Assembly (NCBI RefSeq): GCF_000282095.2
Contig: NZ_AKKC02000009.1
Location: forward strand, 124,001-188,000
Direction: 5' to 3'
Length of the DNA: 64,000 nucleotides
DNA from: Rhizobium sp. CF080
Lineage (GTDB): Bacteria; Pseudomonadota; Alphaproteobacteria; Rhizobiales; Rhizobiaceae
Shown: piece after piece, positions 17,807-26,242 of the stretch
How positions within the stretch are numbered: position 1 is the stretch's first letter
Layout of the letters: each line of letters starts with the position of its first letter
Made by a program: the position numbers and the translations under genes
The notes under the pieces: model-generated
Told to the model about the DNA's origin: nothing
Seen by the model: the letters and a program-made list of their open reading frames with translations, nothing else
Databases searched by the model: none

Positions 17807-19642
17807 GTGAACCTCACCAAGCGCGTTGTGGCTATCGCCGTGTTGATGTTGATGGCGCTGCCTGTGCTTTCGGTCTCGGCAAGTGATGCGTCCGCCCAGG
17901 ACAAGAGCCTCAAGCTCTATTTCGTTCATACCGGCGAGAAGGCGGTCATCACCTTCAAGCGGAACGGCAAGTTCGACCCGAAGGGCCTCGCCCAGATCAA
18001 CCAGTTCCTGCGCGACTGGCGTCGCAACGAACCGGCCCGGATGGATCCGCGGCTCTTCGATCTCGTCTGGGAAGTCTATCGCCGTTCCGGCGCCAGCGAC
18101 TACATCCATGTGGTTTCCGCCTATCGTTCTCCCACCACCAACAACATGCTGCGCACCCGTTCGCGCAACACCGGTGTGGCCAAGAACAGCCAGCACATGC
18201 TCGGCAAGGCCATGGACTTCTACATTCCCGGCGTGAAGCTTTCGACACTGCGCGGGCTTGCCATGCAGATGCAGGTCGGCGGCGTCGGTTATTACCCGAC
18301 CTCCGGTTCGCCCTTCGTGCATCTCGATGTCGGCGGCGTGCGCGCTTGGCCGCGGATGACGCGCCAGGAACTGGTGCAGATCTTCCCGAACGGCAACACG
18401 ATCCATCTTCCCGCCGACGGCAAGCCGCTTCCCGGCTACGAAACGGCGATGGCCGACTACAAGCGGCGCGTCGGCTCCGATTCGATCCAGATCGCCGGTA
18501 CGGCCGGCGGCGGTATCCGTGGCGACGGCTCGGAACGGAAGCGTCAGCCTAACCTTCTGGCCTTCCTGTTCGGCGGCGGTGGTGCCGACGAGGAGGAAGA
18601 CAACGAGGAAAGTGCTGCTCCGGCCGTGGCGCGGCGTGCTCCTCCGGCTGCAAGGCCTGCTGCGGACGACGAGGGCGAAGCCCCCGTGGCGGTTGCGTCG
18701 GCTTCGCCTTTGACAGGCCAGACGCAGAATCAAGCCCAGGCGCCGGCACAGGCGCAGACGATTGCAGCACCCGTACCGCTTTCGCGTCCGGCCTTCCGTT
18801 CAGATGCCGGCGGGCTTGCGACGGCGCTCTATTCTCCGGCGCGCAACCCGGCCCAGGAAGCGCTCGCCCTGCAGGCGTCCGCTCCGATCCAGCCCAGTGG
18901 CGAAACCTTTGCCGATCTTTCCACCTACAACATCCCGGTTCCGACGCTGCTTGGACCGCGTGGCTTCAAGGGTGACGCGGAAAGCGGCGTGATGACTGCC
19001 TCCGTCGGCCCGATGCCGGGGCCGGAGGAAATCGCGTCGGTACCGCTTCCCGGCCAGCGCCCCAACATGGCGGCAGCCGCTCCGGCTGCCAAGGCTGAGG
19101 AACAGCAGGAGCTGACGCCGGCCCTCGTTGCCGCGCTTGCCCAGAGCGTCGAGCCGCGGCCAGCGGCCGTGGTGCCGTCCATGCCCGTTGCCTCGGCCCA
19201 GCCTGCGCCTGTTCCCGCTCAGCCTGCCCCTGCATTGGCGGCGGCTCCGATGCCGGTCCAGAAGCCGGTCGAAACGGCCTCAGCTTCTCCGAAGGTGATC
19301 CATTCCAACAAGAACGCCCAGTTCGGCGACGGTTTCGATGCGCCGCGCAGCCCGGTCACGGCTTCGACAAGCGCGCTTCCGATCCCCGCCAAGGGCGGCC
19401 GTCCGGGCCAGCCTGCTGCTGCGCCGCATACGGCCAATGGCGGCGCGCTTACGGGCGACGTGCTGGCGCAATGGGCTCTCAACAACAATCGTGCCAATGC
19501 GGCCGCCTCGATGAAGGCACCGCGCGTCGTCAGCCGAACCCTCAACAACGAATATTCGGCAGGCTATTCCGGCGGCGGCTTCAGGCCGGTTGCAGCCACG
19601 GTGGCGATCGACCCGAACCGCTTCAGCGGTCCGAACAACTGA
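17807..19642 (+). CDS. DUF882 (M15-like peptidase fold) exported protein with long disordered tail
   Basis: After a signal peptide (VNLTKRVVAIAVLMLMALPVLSVSASDASA) comes a DUF882/YcbK-type domain of about 150 residues with FVHTGEKAVITFKRNGK, HVVSAYRSPTTNNMLR, KNSQHMLGKAMDFYIPGVK and PFVHLDVGGVRAWPRM. The His and Asp in SQH and MDF and the final HLD match the zinc site of M15 peptidases. The remaining 350 residues are Ala/Pro/Gln-rich and low in complexity. The GTG at 17807 was chosen because it begins a clean signal peptide, giving 611 residues. An ATG at 17654 after GGGAG would add 51 residues with no signal-like character. It probably acts on peptidoglycan. Confidence 0.85.
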   Translation: MNLTKRVVAIAVLMLMALPVLSVSASDASAQDKSLKLYFVHTGEKAVITFKRNGKFDPKGLAQINQFLRDWRRNEPARMDPRLFDLVWEVYRRSGASDYIHVVSAYRSPTTNNMLRTRSRNTGVAKNSQHMLGKAMDFYIPGVKLSTLRGLAMQMQVGGVGYYPTSGSPFVHLDVGGVRAWPRMTRQELVQIFPNGNTIHLPADGKPLPGYETAMADYKRRVGSDSIQIAGTAGGGIRGDGSERKRQPNLLAFLFGGGGADEEEDNEESAAPAVARRAPPAARPAADDEGEAPVAVASASPLTGQTQNQAQAPAQAQTIAAPVPLSRPAFRSDAGGLATALYSPARNPAQEALALQASAPIQPSGETFADLSTYNIPVPTLLGPRGFKGDAESGVMTASVGPMPGPEEIASVPLPGQRPNMAAAAPAAKAEEQQELTPALVAALAQSVEPRPAAVVPSMPVASAQPAPVPAQPAPALAAAPMPVQKPVETASASPKVIHSNKNAQFGDGFDAPRSPVTASTSALPIPAKGGRPGQPAAAPHTANGGALTGDVLAQWALNNNRANAAASMKAPRVVSRTLNNEYSAGYSGGGFRPVAATVAIDPNRFSGPNN

Positions 19643-19659
19643 TCGCCGGACGGATCGAA

Positions 19660-19702
19660 GGCCATGAAAAAACCCGCCGGAATGGCGGGTTTTTTCATGG
19701 CC
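19660..19702. terminator. bidirectional intrinsic terminator between the DUF882 gene and gapR
   Basis: A perfect 19-base inverted repeat (19660-19678 and 19684-19702, loop GGAAT) contains AAAAAACCCGCC and GGCGGGTTTTTT, so both strands end in a six-U tract. It separates two convergent genes. Confidence 0.95.
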
Positions 19703-19717
19703 TTGTGCCGGAGAAGA

Positions 19718-19990
19718 TCAGGCGGCGTCCTGGTCGGCAGGGGCCTCGATCATGCCGAGTGCCTGGAGGTAGGTGTCGAGGATCAGATCCTCTTCCATGC
19801 GCTCCTGGTCGTCCTTCTTGCGAAGGGCGATAACCTTTTTCATGATCTTGGTGTCGTAGCCCATGCCCTTGGCTTCGCCGTAGACATCCTTGATGTCGTC
19901 GGCGATGGTCTTCTTTTCTTCTTCCAGTCGTTCGATACGCTCGATAAATGCGCGGAGCTGGTCGCGGGCGACGCCATGAGCATCAGACAT
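19718..19990 (-). CDS. gapR: GapR-family chromosome-structuring protein (DUF2312)
   Basis: A 90-residue coiled-coil protein with QLRAFIERIERLEEEKKTIADDIKDVYGEAKGMGYDTKIMKKVIALRK in two consecutive helices, the DUF2312 signature. In Caulobacter GapR binds overtwisted AT-rich DNA ahead of replication and transcription and stimulates gyrase and topoisomerase IV. The protein is full length, with an acidic C-terminal tail. An AGGAGG-like site (reverse of GGCCTCCTG) precedes the ATG. It is a single gene ended by the strong bidirectional terminator. Confidence 0.93.
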   Translation of the reverse strand: MSDAHGVARDQLRAFIERIERLEEEKKTIADDIKDVYGEAKGMGYDTKIMKKVIALRKKDDQERMEEDLILDTYLQALGMIEAPADQDAA

Positions 19991-20076
19991 CGGGGCCTCC
20001 TGATCGTGTAGATTTCAATGAATGGTCGTCAACTGCCGAAAAGCCGCCGCAAGGTCAAGCCCAATCGGCAAATCGA

Positions 20077-20385
20077 TCAGCCATGGGCCGGCTTGTTCAC
20101 GTCGAATGCGGCTTTTTGTGCATCCGAGGCTTCCGCCTGGTGCAGATTTTTCCAATCCTCGTAGGGCATGCCGTAGACGATCTCGCGGGATGCGTCCTTG
20201 CTGAGGTCGATGCCGGCGTCGCTGGCGGCGTCGCGATACCAGTTCGACAGGCAGTTGCGGCAGAAGCCGGCGAGGTTCATCAGGTCGATGTTCTGCACGT
20301 CGGCGCGCTCGCGCAGATGCTGGACGAGGCGGCGGAAGGCGGCTGCCTCGAATTCGGTCCGCTGTTCTTTCGTGAGTTCGCTCAT
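20077..20385 (-). CDS. DUF1244 family protein
   Basis: A 102-residue protein with the DUF1244 pattern AAAFRRLVQHLRERADVQNIDLMNLAGFCRNCLSNWY, then REIVYGMPYEDWK. The FCRNCL cysteine pair and SNWY are the conserved core. The structure is a small helical bundle of unknown function in Proteobacteria. The ATG at 20385 has AAGAGGTGG upstream; the frame is open to 20454 but that part looks non-coding. It follows the N-formylglutamate amidohydrolase gene by 22 bases and is probably co-transcribed with it. Confidence 0.9.
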   Translation of the reverse strand: MSELTKEQRTEFEAAAFRRLVQHLRERADVQNIDLMNLAGFCRNCLSNWYRDAASDAGIDLSKDASREIVYGMPYEDWKNLHQAEASDAQKAAFDVNKPAHG

Positions 20386-20407
20386 AGGCCCACCTCTTGG
20401 TGTCGTG

Positions 20408-21199
20408 TCAGACCGGATAGGGACCGGTACGCGAGGGAAAGATCCTGTATTCATGCAATATGGGGTCGGCGTTGAGCGTCTTGAAGACCGGTGCCAGCCT
20501 TTCCGCCCAGGCGGCGATGCCGGCCTCGTCTCCGATCAGGTCCTGGCGGACCTCGAGAAGCGCGTGGGCGATACCGGACATCATGCAGTGCCGATACATG
20601 GTGTCGCCCTTGAGCGCGCCGTCATAGGGCTCGTTGTCGCCGACGACGATGTCGCCGGGTTGGCCGAGCAGTTTCAGGAACGGCGTCACGGCGCGGTCGT
20701 CGCTGTCCCAGAGCACGGCCGCATGCCAGGGGCGGGCGACGCCCTTCCAGAACGGCGTGAAGGAATGCAGCGACAGGACGAGCGGCGCGCGGCCCGAGGC
20801 GCCTGATTTGGCGATGGTGCGCTCGACGGCGCGGTGATAGGGCCGGTGATAGGTATCGAGGCGGAGATCCCACTCGTCCTGGGTGATCGGATGATTGCCG
20901 GGGATGATCGCGCCGTCGGAAATCTTCATGATCAGGGTCGGATCGTCTTCGCCGCGGTTCGGGTCGATCAGCAGGCGGGAGAAACAGCCGAGCACGGCCG
21001 GCACGCCCAGCATCGCCGCCAGCCGGCGGGTCAGCCCCTCGATGCCGATGTCGAAGGCTATATGACGGTGGAAGGCGCTCTCCGGCAGGCCAAGGCTGCC
21101 ATAGGACGCGGGCAGTCGGTTCATGGCGTGGTCGGCGAGCAGCACCATGCCGCTGTCATAATCGCCTTCTATGATCTCGAAAGGAATGAAGTCCTGCAT
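20408..21199 (-). CDS. N-formylglutamate amidohydrolase family protein
   Basis: A 263-residue zinc-dependent hydrolase-fold protein. The N-terminal part has MVLLADHAMNRLP (Asp-His metal ligand) and FDIGIEGLTRRLA. The middle part has SRLLIDPNRGEDDPTLI and PLVLSLHSFTPFW with a second His; DIVVGDNEPYDG follows. In histidine degradation this family releases formate from N-formylglutamate, but here no hut genes are nearby and many rhizobial members have unknown substrates. It is the first gene of a pair with the DUF1244 gene and diverges from the DUF1036 gene. Confidence 0.88.
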   Translation of the reverse strand: MQDFIPFEIIEGDYDSGMVLLADHAMNRLPASYGSLGLPESAFHRHIAFDIGIEGLTRRLAAMLGVPAVLGCFSRLLIDPNRGEDDPTLIMKISDGAIIPGNHPITQDEWDLRLDTYHRPYHRAVERTIAKSGASGRAPLVLSLHSFTPFWKGVARPWHAAVLWDSDDRAVTPFLKLLGQPGDIVVGDNEPYDGALKGDTMYRHCMMSGIAHALLEVRQDLIGDEAGIAAWAERLAPVFKTLNADPILHEYRIFPSRTGPYPV

Positions 21200-21408
21200 C
21201 GCTGTCCAAAAGGGAGTTGTTTCGGAAGGCCGCTCGAAAGACGGGTGTTGATGGCATGGGGAAAGCCTCGACGCAAGTCGTGCGGGAGCGAAGATCAGCG
21301 CAGGTTAAAGGCGTGAGACGGACTAATCGATTAGAGTTACGTTGACTTTCCGACTCCGCCGCGCGAAGAAAGTGCTTCACGAATAACCATGGAGTCCTGA
21401 CGGAAACC

Positions 21409-21882
21409 GTGTCGAAAAAATCCCCCAAAGCCACTCTTCGCTCCATCGTTTCCGCCCCGGCGTTTGTTGCCATGGTCGCCTCCGGTGTTCCGCTTCTCGC
21501 GGCGACCGCTGCGCATGCGGATTTCCGCGTCTGCAACGCCACGCAGAACCTCGTCGGCGTGGCGATCGGCTATCGCGCCACGGAGGGCTGGACCACGGAA
21601 GGGTGGTGGCAGGTTCCGGCCTCCACCTGCGCGACGCTGATCGAGGGCGAGCTGCAGTCGCGCTATTATTATCTTTATGCCGAGGATGCGGCCCGCGGCG
21701 GCCGCTGGACCGGCAATGTGAACATGTGCGTCGCGGAGAACGAGTTCAAGATCGTCGGCGTCAACGATTGTTTTGCCCGTGGCTTCCAGCGCATGGGCTT
21801 CAAGGAATATGACACGGGCCGTCAGGGAAGTTGGATGGTCCAGCTTTCGGATACGCCTGGCACACAAGAAGGCCAGAACTGA
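21409..21882 (+). CDS. DUF1036 exported protein
   Basis: A 157-residue protein with an N-terminal signal (IVSAPAFVAMVASGVPLLAATAAHA, cleavage near AHA-D). The mature part begins DFRVCNATQNLVGVAIGYR, the start of the DUF1036 domain, with EGWWQVPASTCATL and YYLYAEDAARGG later. Four cysteines lie in the mature protein and could form disulphides in the periplasm. The start is GTG. Its stop overlaps the pyk start (TGATG), so the two are coupled, an arrangement I recognise from rhizobia although the functional link is not clear. Confidence 0.9.
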   Translation: MSKKSPKATLRSIVSAPAFVAMVASGVPLLAATAAHADFRVCNATQNLVGVAIGYRATEGWTTEGWWQVPASTCATLIEGELQSRYYYLYAEDAARGGRWTGNVNMCVAENEFKIVGVNDCFARGFQRMGFKEYDTGRQGSWMVQLSDTPGTQEGQN

Positions 21883-23321
21883 TGAGGCGCAACCGCAAAG
21901 TAAAGATCCTCGCCACCCTTGGACCGGCTTCGTCCGAAGAGGCGATGATCCAGAAGCTGCACGAGGCGGGGGCCGATCTCTTCCGCATCAACATGAGCCA
22001 TGCGAGCCACGACCTGATGCGCACGCTGATCACGCGCATCCGCGCCGTCGAGGAACGCAGCGGCCGGCCGATCGGCATTCTCGCCGACCTTCAGGGCCCG
22101 AAGCTGCGCGTCGGCAAGTTCGCGGCCGGCAAGGTGACGCTTGCTCCGGGTCAGACCTTCACGCTCGACAACCGCGATGAACCCGGCGACGAGACGCGCG
22201 TCTTCCTGCCGCATCCGGAAATCCTGGAAGCGGTGAAGGTGGGCCATCGCCTGCTGATCGACGACGGCAAGCTGGCGCTGAAGGCCGAGAAGGCCGATGG
22301 CAAGAGCATCGTCTGCAAGGTCATCGCCGGCACCAGCATTTCCGACCGCAAGGGCGTCAGCCTGCCCGATACGCTGCTCGGCGTCGGCGCGCTGACCGAG
22401 AAGGACCGAATCGACCTCGACGCAGTTCTCGCGACCGACGATGTGGACTGGGTGGCGCTGTCCTTCGTCCAGCGTCCCGACGACCTGGCCGAAGTGCGCA
22501 AGATTGCCCGTGGTCGCGTCGGCATCATGTCGAAGATCGAGAAGCCCCAGGCGCTCGAGCGTATCGACGAGATCATCGAACTTTCCGACGCCGTCATGGT
22601 GGCACGCGGCGATCTCGGCGTCGAAATGCCGATCGAAGCCGTTCCGGGCATCCAAAAGCAGCTGACCCGCTTGTGTCGGCGGGCCGGCAAGCCGGTCGTC
22701 GTCGCCACCCAGATGCTGGAATCGATGATCACCGCGCCGGTTCCGACCCGTGCCGAAGTGTCGGACGTGTCGATCGCCGTCTTCGAAGGCGCCGATGCAA
22801 TCATGCTGTCGGCCGAATCGGCTTCCGGCCAGTATCCGGTCGAGGCGGTCTCGATGATGGCGTCGATCGCCAGCACGGTCGAGCAGGATCCGCTTTACCC
22901 GAGCATCATCTACGCCCAGCGCGCGACGCCGGAAGCGACCGGTGCCGACGCCATTTCGCTGGCTGCCCGACAGATCGCCGAAACTCTGAAACTGTCGGCC
23001 ATCGTCACCTATACCTCGTCGGGCACGACGGGCCTGCGAGCATCCCGCGAACGCCCGCAGGTGCCGATCATCGCGCTGTCGCCGATCGTCCAGACGGCGC
23101 GCCGGCTTTCGGTCGGCTGGGGCATGCATTGCGTCGTTACCCATGACGCGACGGATCTTGACGACATGGTCAACCGCGCCTGCCGCATCGTCGTGTCGGA
23201 AGGTTTCGGCAAGCCCGGCGACCGGATCATCATTTCGGCCGGCGTGCCGCTCGGCACGCCGGGCGCCACCAACATGCTGCGCATCGCCTATATCGGCTCG
23301 GACGGCCAGAGCGGCATCTGA
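21882..23321 (+). CDS. pyk: pyruvate kinase
   Basis: Pyruvate kinase makes ATP and pyruvate from phosphoenolpyruvate. The 479-residue protein has KILATLGPASS and INMSHASHD near the N-terminus, then ILADLQGPKLRVG. The signature with catalytic Lys and acidic metal ligands reads MSKIEKPQALERIDEI, and MVARGDLGVEMP and VVATQMLESMI follow. The C-terminal domain is complete. The start overlaps the DUF1036 stop by one base; the upstream open frame is that gene read in another phase. A bidirectional terminator follows. Confidence 0.97.
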   Translation: MRRNRKVKILATLGPASSEEAMIQKLHEAGADLFRINMSHASHDLMRTLITRIRAVEERSGRPIGILADLQGPKLRVGKFAAGKVTLAPGQTFTLDNRDEPGDETRVFLPHPEILEAVKVGHRLLIDDGKLALKAEKADGKSIVCKVIAGTSISDRKGVSLPDTLLGVGALTEKDRIDLDAVLATDDVDWVALSFVQRPDDLAEVRKIARGRVGIMSKIEKPQALERIDEIIELSDAVMVARGDLGVEMPIEAVPGIQKQLTRLCRRAGKPVVVATQMLESMITAPVPTRAEVSDVSIAVFEGADAIMLSAESASGQYPVEAVSMMASIASTVEQDPLYPSIIYAQRATPEATGADAISLAARQIAETLKLSAIVTYTSSGTTGLRASRERPQVPIIALSPIVQTARRLSVGWGMHCVVTHDATDLDDMVNRACRIVVSEGFGKPGDRIIISAGVPLGTPGATNMLRIAYIGSDGQSGI

Positions 23322-23340
23322 GGCGTATCTCTAGACAGAC

Positions 23341-23370
23341 AAAAACCGCCGGAGCGATCCGGCGGTTTTT
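23341..23370. terminator. bidirectional intrinsic terminator after pyk
   Basis: AAAAACCGCCGGA (23341-23353) and TCCGGCGGTTTTT (23358-23370) form a perfect 13-base stem with loop GCGA and U tracts on both strands. It serves pyk and the convergent gene. Confidence 0.93.
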
Positions 23371-23393
23371 TGTTGTGCGCAGTTGATGGGCCG

Positions 23394-24137
23394 TCAGACG
23401 GTGATGCTGACCGTCGGCATGGTGGAGACCGTGCCGGTCAGCGTGTTCACCGAAGCGTCGAGGCTCTGGGTGCCGGGCACGGAGGCAGTGCTGTTCTGCT
23501 CGCGCAGCCTGCGGGCGGCCTCTTCCAGCAGCGCCTTGATCTGGCGGGCGACGGTGCTGAATTCCATCGCCGTCTTGATGTCGTCGAGGGAAAGCCTGGG
23601 CGTCTCCTGCGGCGTTTCGTCCATCGCGTCGAGATAGGCCTGCTCGGCGTGGGAGACCGGCTTTTCATCCTCCGTCGACTCGTCGCCGGTGGTATCTGCG
23701 GCCGCGGCCTGCGCGCTCCCGTCAAGGGTTGGGTCAGTTGTCTCGACGCCAGCCGGAGCATCGGCGGGGGCGGAGGTCATGGCCCCGCTGCTCCCGGTCA
23801 GGGCCTCGGTGAACTCGCGGGCGGCGCCGGCGACCATGACGCCGAGCTGAGCTGCCTGCTTGGCGATCACTTCCGGATCGAAACCCCAGCGGCGCATGAA
23901 TTCGAGCTGCTGCTTGGCATCATCGAGCTTCTGCTTGGCGCGGGCCTTTGCCTGTTCTTCCGCCTCGTCAGTCGCTTTCGTCAGCGACGTCAGGCCATGG
24001 ACGAGGCGATCGTAAACCTCGTCCTCGGGGCTGGATGCATCGGGCGATGCAGTTGTTGCGGCGTCTGTCGAAGTCGACGTGCCATCCGGCTTTGCAGGCC
24101 GCGCCGAGTAGTCCCTGCCAATGCTGCCGATCTCCAT
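23394..24137 (-). CDS. hypothetical acidic coiled-coil protein
   Basis: I do not recognise this 247-residue protein. It has no signal peptide or membrane segment. Residues about 35-115 are helical and charged (DEAEEQAKARAKQKLDDAKQQ, then FMRRWGFDPEVIAKQAAQLG). A Thr/Ala/Asp-rich linker follows to about 170, and a second helix contains MEFSTVARQIKALLEEAARRLREQ. The C-terminus is Ser/Thr/Val-rich. Codon use is like its neighbours, and a GGAG site precedes the ATG, so it is very likely a real gene. The hydrolase and TPR genes upstream lie on the same strand, 78 bases away. Confidence 0.8.
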   Translation of the reverse strand: MEIGSIGRDYSARPAKPDGTSTSTDAATTASPDASSPEDEVYDRLVHGLTSLTKATDEAEEQAKARAKQKLDDAKQQLEFMRRWGFDPEVIAKQAAQLGVMVAGAAREFTEALTGSSGAMTSAPADAPAGVETTDPTLDGSAQAAAADTTGDESTEDEKPVSHAEQAYLDAMDETPQETPRLSLDDIKTAMEFSTVARQIKALLEEAARRLREQNSTASVPGTQSLDASVNTLTGTVSTMPTVSITV

Positions 24138-24214
24138 CTCGTCTTTCTCCGATTCCGTTGAGCCGGAGGTTGGGACGGGCAGCTTGCTTCGGGCTGGCGC
24201 AGGTTGAGCAGGGC

Positions 24215-25255
24215 TCAGGTTTTCTCGATCGAGAGATCCATTTCGGGGGCGGAGTGTTCCGCCGCCGGTGCCAGACGCGCTTCCGCGATGCGGGCCGCGG
24301 CCTTCAGGTCGCGGGGAAGGCCGGCTAGCTTCTCGATCGCCGCGATCACCACGTCGGTCGCCACATAGTCCGGCTTGTGGCCGAGATTGCGGATGGAGAC
24401 GAGTTCGGACCCGGCGATATCGCGGGCGAGGCCGCGCGAATGGATTTCCTCCGCGACGATCGCGTCGCTGTCGCCGGTGATGATCACCGTCGGTGCGGTT
24501 ATCTCATTGTAGCGCGGCGCAACACGCGTCACGTAACCGTTGAGATTGGCGACGTCGATCGCGTTGCTGCGGAACGCCTTCGGGCGCAGCACCAGATACG
24601 GCGCACCGTCCGCAAGATAGGTCTCGGGGCAGGGGTTGGGGTGGAAGACGGAGCGCGTGGCCGCCTTCATTATCGCGAGGCCGGCCGGCAGGGAGAGAAG
24701 ATGGCTGAACAGCCGGCCGACCAGGGGGCGGGCGGTGAGATTGTAGTACCAGTCGATCCGGCCGGGCCAGGGATGGGTGGCGGGGGCCAGGAACAGCAGG
24801 CCGGCGGTCTTTTCCGGATGGTAGAGGCCGAAGCTCGCGGCGATCGCGCCGCCGAAGGAATGGCCGGCGATGATCGCCTTGTCGATGCCGCGCTTTTCCA
24901 TCAGCCTTGCGATCGCTGCCGCCTGGCCGTCCGGGAAGCCGTTTTCAGGGCCGCCGCGCTCGGAATAACCGTGGCCCGGCCGGTCGACGAAGAGCATTTC
25001 GGCGCGGCCCTGAAGCGCTCGGCGGAAGGCTGCCTCCTGGTCGCGGAAATTGCCGCTGGCGCCATGGATGAAGACGATCGCCGGCAGGTCGGCGCCGGCC
25101 GGTTTCGGCAGATGCAGCGAATTCATGGAAAAGCCGCCGACATCGATCAGCTCGCCGGTATTCGGGAACGCTGCCTCGATCGCCTTGGCTTTCCAGGCGG
25201 TGAAGCAAAACGCAGTGGCAACAATGCCGGCGATGGCAGGGGGCAAGATCATCAT
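24215..25255 (-). CDS. alpha/beta hydrolase
   Basis: A 346-residue alpha/beta hydrolase with an N-terminal hydrophobic anchor (IAGIVATAFCFTAW). The oxyanion region reads VFIHGASGNFRDQ, FVDRPGHGYSERG follows, and the nucleophile elbow is AGHSFGG with Ser. The acid is probably the Asp in ITGDSDAIV, and the His is in RNLGHKPDYV. Membrane-anchored hydrolases of this type are often esterases or lipases; the substrate is unknown. It begins 19 bases after the TPR gene stops, so both probably form an operon. Confidence 0.9.
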   Translation of the reverse strand: MMILPPAIAGIVATAFCFTAWKAKAIEAAFPNTGELIDVGGFSMNSLHLPKPAGADLPAIVFIHGASGNFRDQEAAFRRALQGRAEMLFVDRPGHGYSERGGPENGFPDGQAAAIARLMEKRGIDKAIIAGHSFGGAIAASFGLYHPEKTAGLLFLAPATHPWPGRIDWYYNLTARPLVGRLFSHLLSLPAGLAIMKAATRSVFHPNPCPETYLADGAPYLVLRPKAFRSNAIDVANLNGYVTRVAPRYNEITAPTVIITGDSDAIVAEEIHSRGLARDIAGSELVSIRNLGHKPDYVATDVVIAAIEKLAGLPRDLKAAARIAEARLAPAAEHSAPEMDLSIEKT

Positions 25256-25274
25256 GAATGGACTGCCGAAAGGC

Positions 25275-25895
25275 TCAGGTCCGGTTGCCGGCGAGCTTTT
25301 CGGAAAGCTTGGTAACGGCTTCCTGGGCGTCGCGGTCGGCGGGGTAGACGGCGAGATAGTCCTGCCATGCCTTCAACGCCAGATCGTCCTTGCCGGCTTC
25401 GCTGAGGATGCCGGCCATGCCGGCCAGCGCTCCGAAATGGCGCGGCTCGCGCTTCAGCACTTCGGCGATGTCGGCCATGGATTTGCGGGGGTTGCCCATC
25501 GTGTAATGCAGCGTTGCGCGGCGGTTCCAGCCCTCGGCAAAGGCCGGATCGAGCACGGTCACCTGATCGAGGAAATCGAGCGCCGCGGCGTTGCGCTTTT
25601 CCTTGATGGCGGTCGCAGACCACTGCATCAGCAGGTTGACGGTGGCGCTGCCCGAATCGTTGAGGTCGGCGATGATCTGGCTGGCGATGCCGCGGGCCTT
25701 TTCAGGATTGCGTTCGCGCTTCAAGGCATCGAACAACGGATCCACGGGCTTGCCCGGTTTCTGGGCGACAGCCGGAATGAAAGGAGCGGCGGCGGGAGGT
25801 GCTGCAGGCGGCTTGGGCGCCGCGGTCTGGGCGAGAGCGGACGAAGCGGTGAGGCTCGCGGCGAGAATCAGGGTGCTGAAACGAAAATAGCGCAT
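25275..25895 (-). CDS. exported TPR-repeat protein
   Basis: A 206-residue protein with a signal peptide (FSTLILAASLTASSALAQ) and a short Ala/Pro segment. At least three TPR-like helix pairs follow (WSATAIKEKRNAAALDFLDQVTVLDPAFAEGWNRRATLHYTMGNPRKS and later AGKDDLALKAWQDYLAVYPAD). TPR proteins mediate protein contacts; here the site is periplasmic. It is the first gene of the pair with the alpha/beta hydrolase. Confidence 0.88.
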   Translation of the reverse strand: MRYFRFSTLILAASLTASSALAQTAAPKPPAAPPAAAPFIPAVAQKPGKPVDPLFDALKRERNPEKARGIASQIIADLNDSGSATVNLLMQWSATAIKEKRNAAALDFLDQVTVLDPAFAEGWNRRATLHYTMGNPRKSMADIAEVLKREPRHFGALAGMAGILSEAGKDDLALKAWQDYLAVYPADRDAQEAVTKLSEKLAGNRT

Positions 25896-25994
25896 GCGGA
25901 TAAGGTAATCCGCCTGCGCCGAAGGTCAAACCCGATTTGTCGTGTTATCGACAATTTGATCGGCTGCGGTCGAGACCGAAGCCGAATGCCTTTA

Positions 25995-26120
25995 TCAGCC
26001 CTGACGAGCCTTGAAGCGCGGGTTCTGCTTGTTGATGATGTAAACGCGGCCCTTGCGGCGAACCAGACGGTTATCGCGGTGACGAGCCTTCAGCGCCTTA
26101 AGCGAGTTCTTGATCTTCAT
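25995..26120 (-). CDS. rpmJ: 50S ribosomal protein L36, zinc-free type
   Basis: A 41-residue basic protein starting MKIKNSLKALKARH and ending NPRFKARQG. The pattern VRRKGRVYIINKQNPRFKARQ is that of ribosomal protein L36. The cysteines and histidine of the zinc-binding form are absent, so this is the C-minus type. It is too short to stand out among longer open frames but the match is clear. It is transcribed alone. Confidence 0.95.
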   Translation of the reverse strand: MKIKNSLKALKARHRDNRLVRRKGRVYIINKQNPRFKARQG

Positions 26121-26242
26121 TTTCCTGGTCCAGCAGTCTGTGGGCTCGAAGCCGCATGTCTATCAATCAAAAGCGCGCCGCCTGTTTCTTTGAGGGGCAC
26201 GCTCTCAGTTGGGCGTGCAGATAACCCGAGCCAATCTGCGTG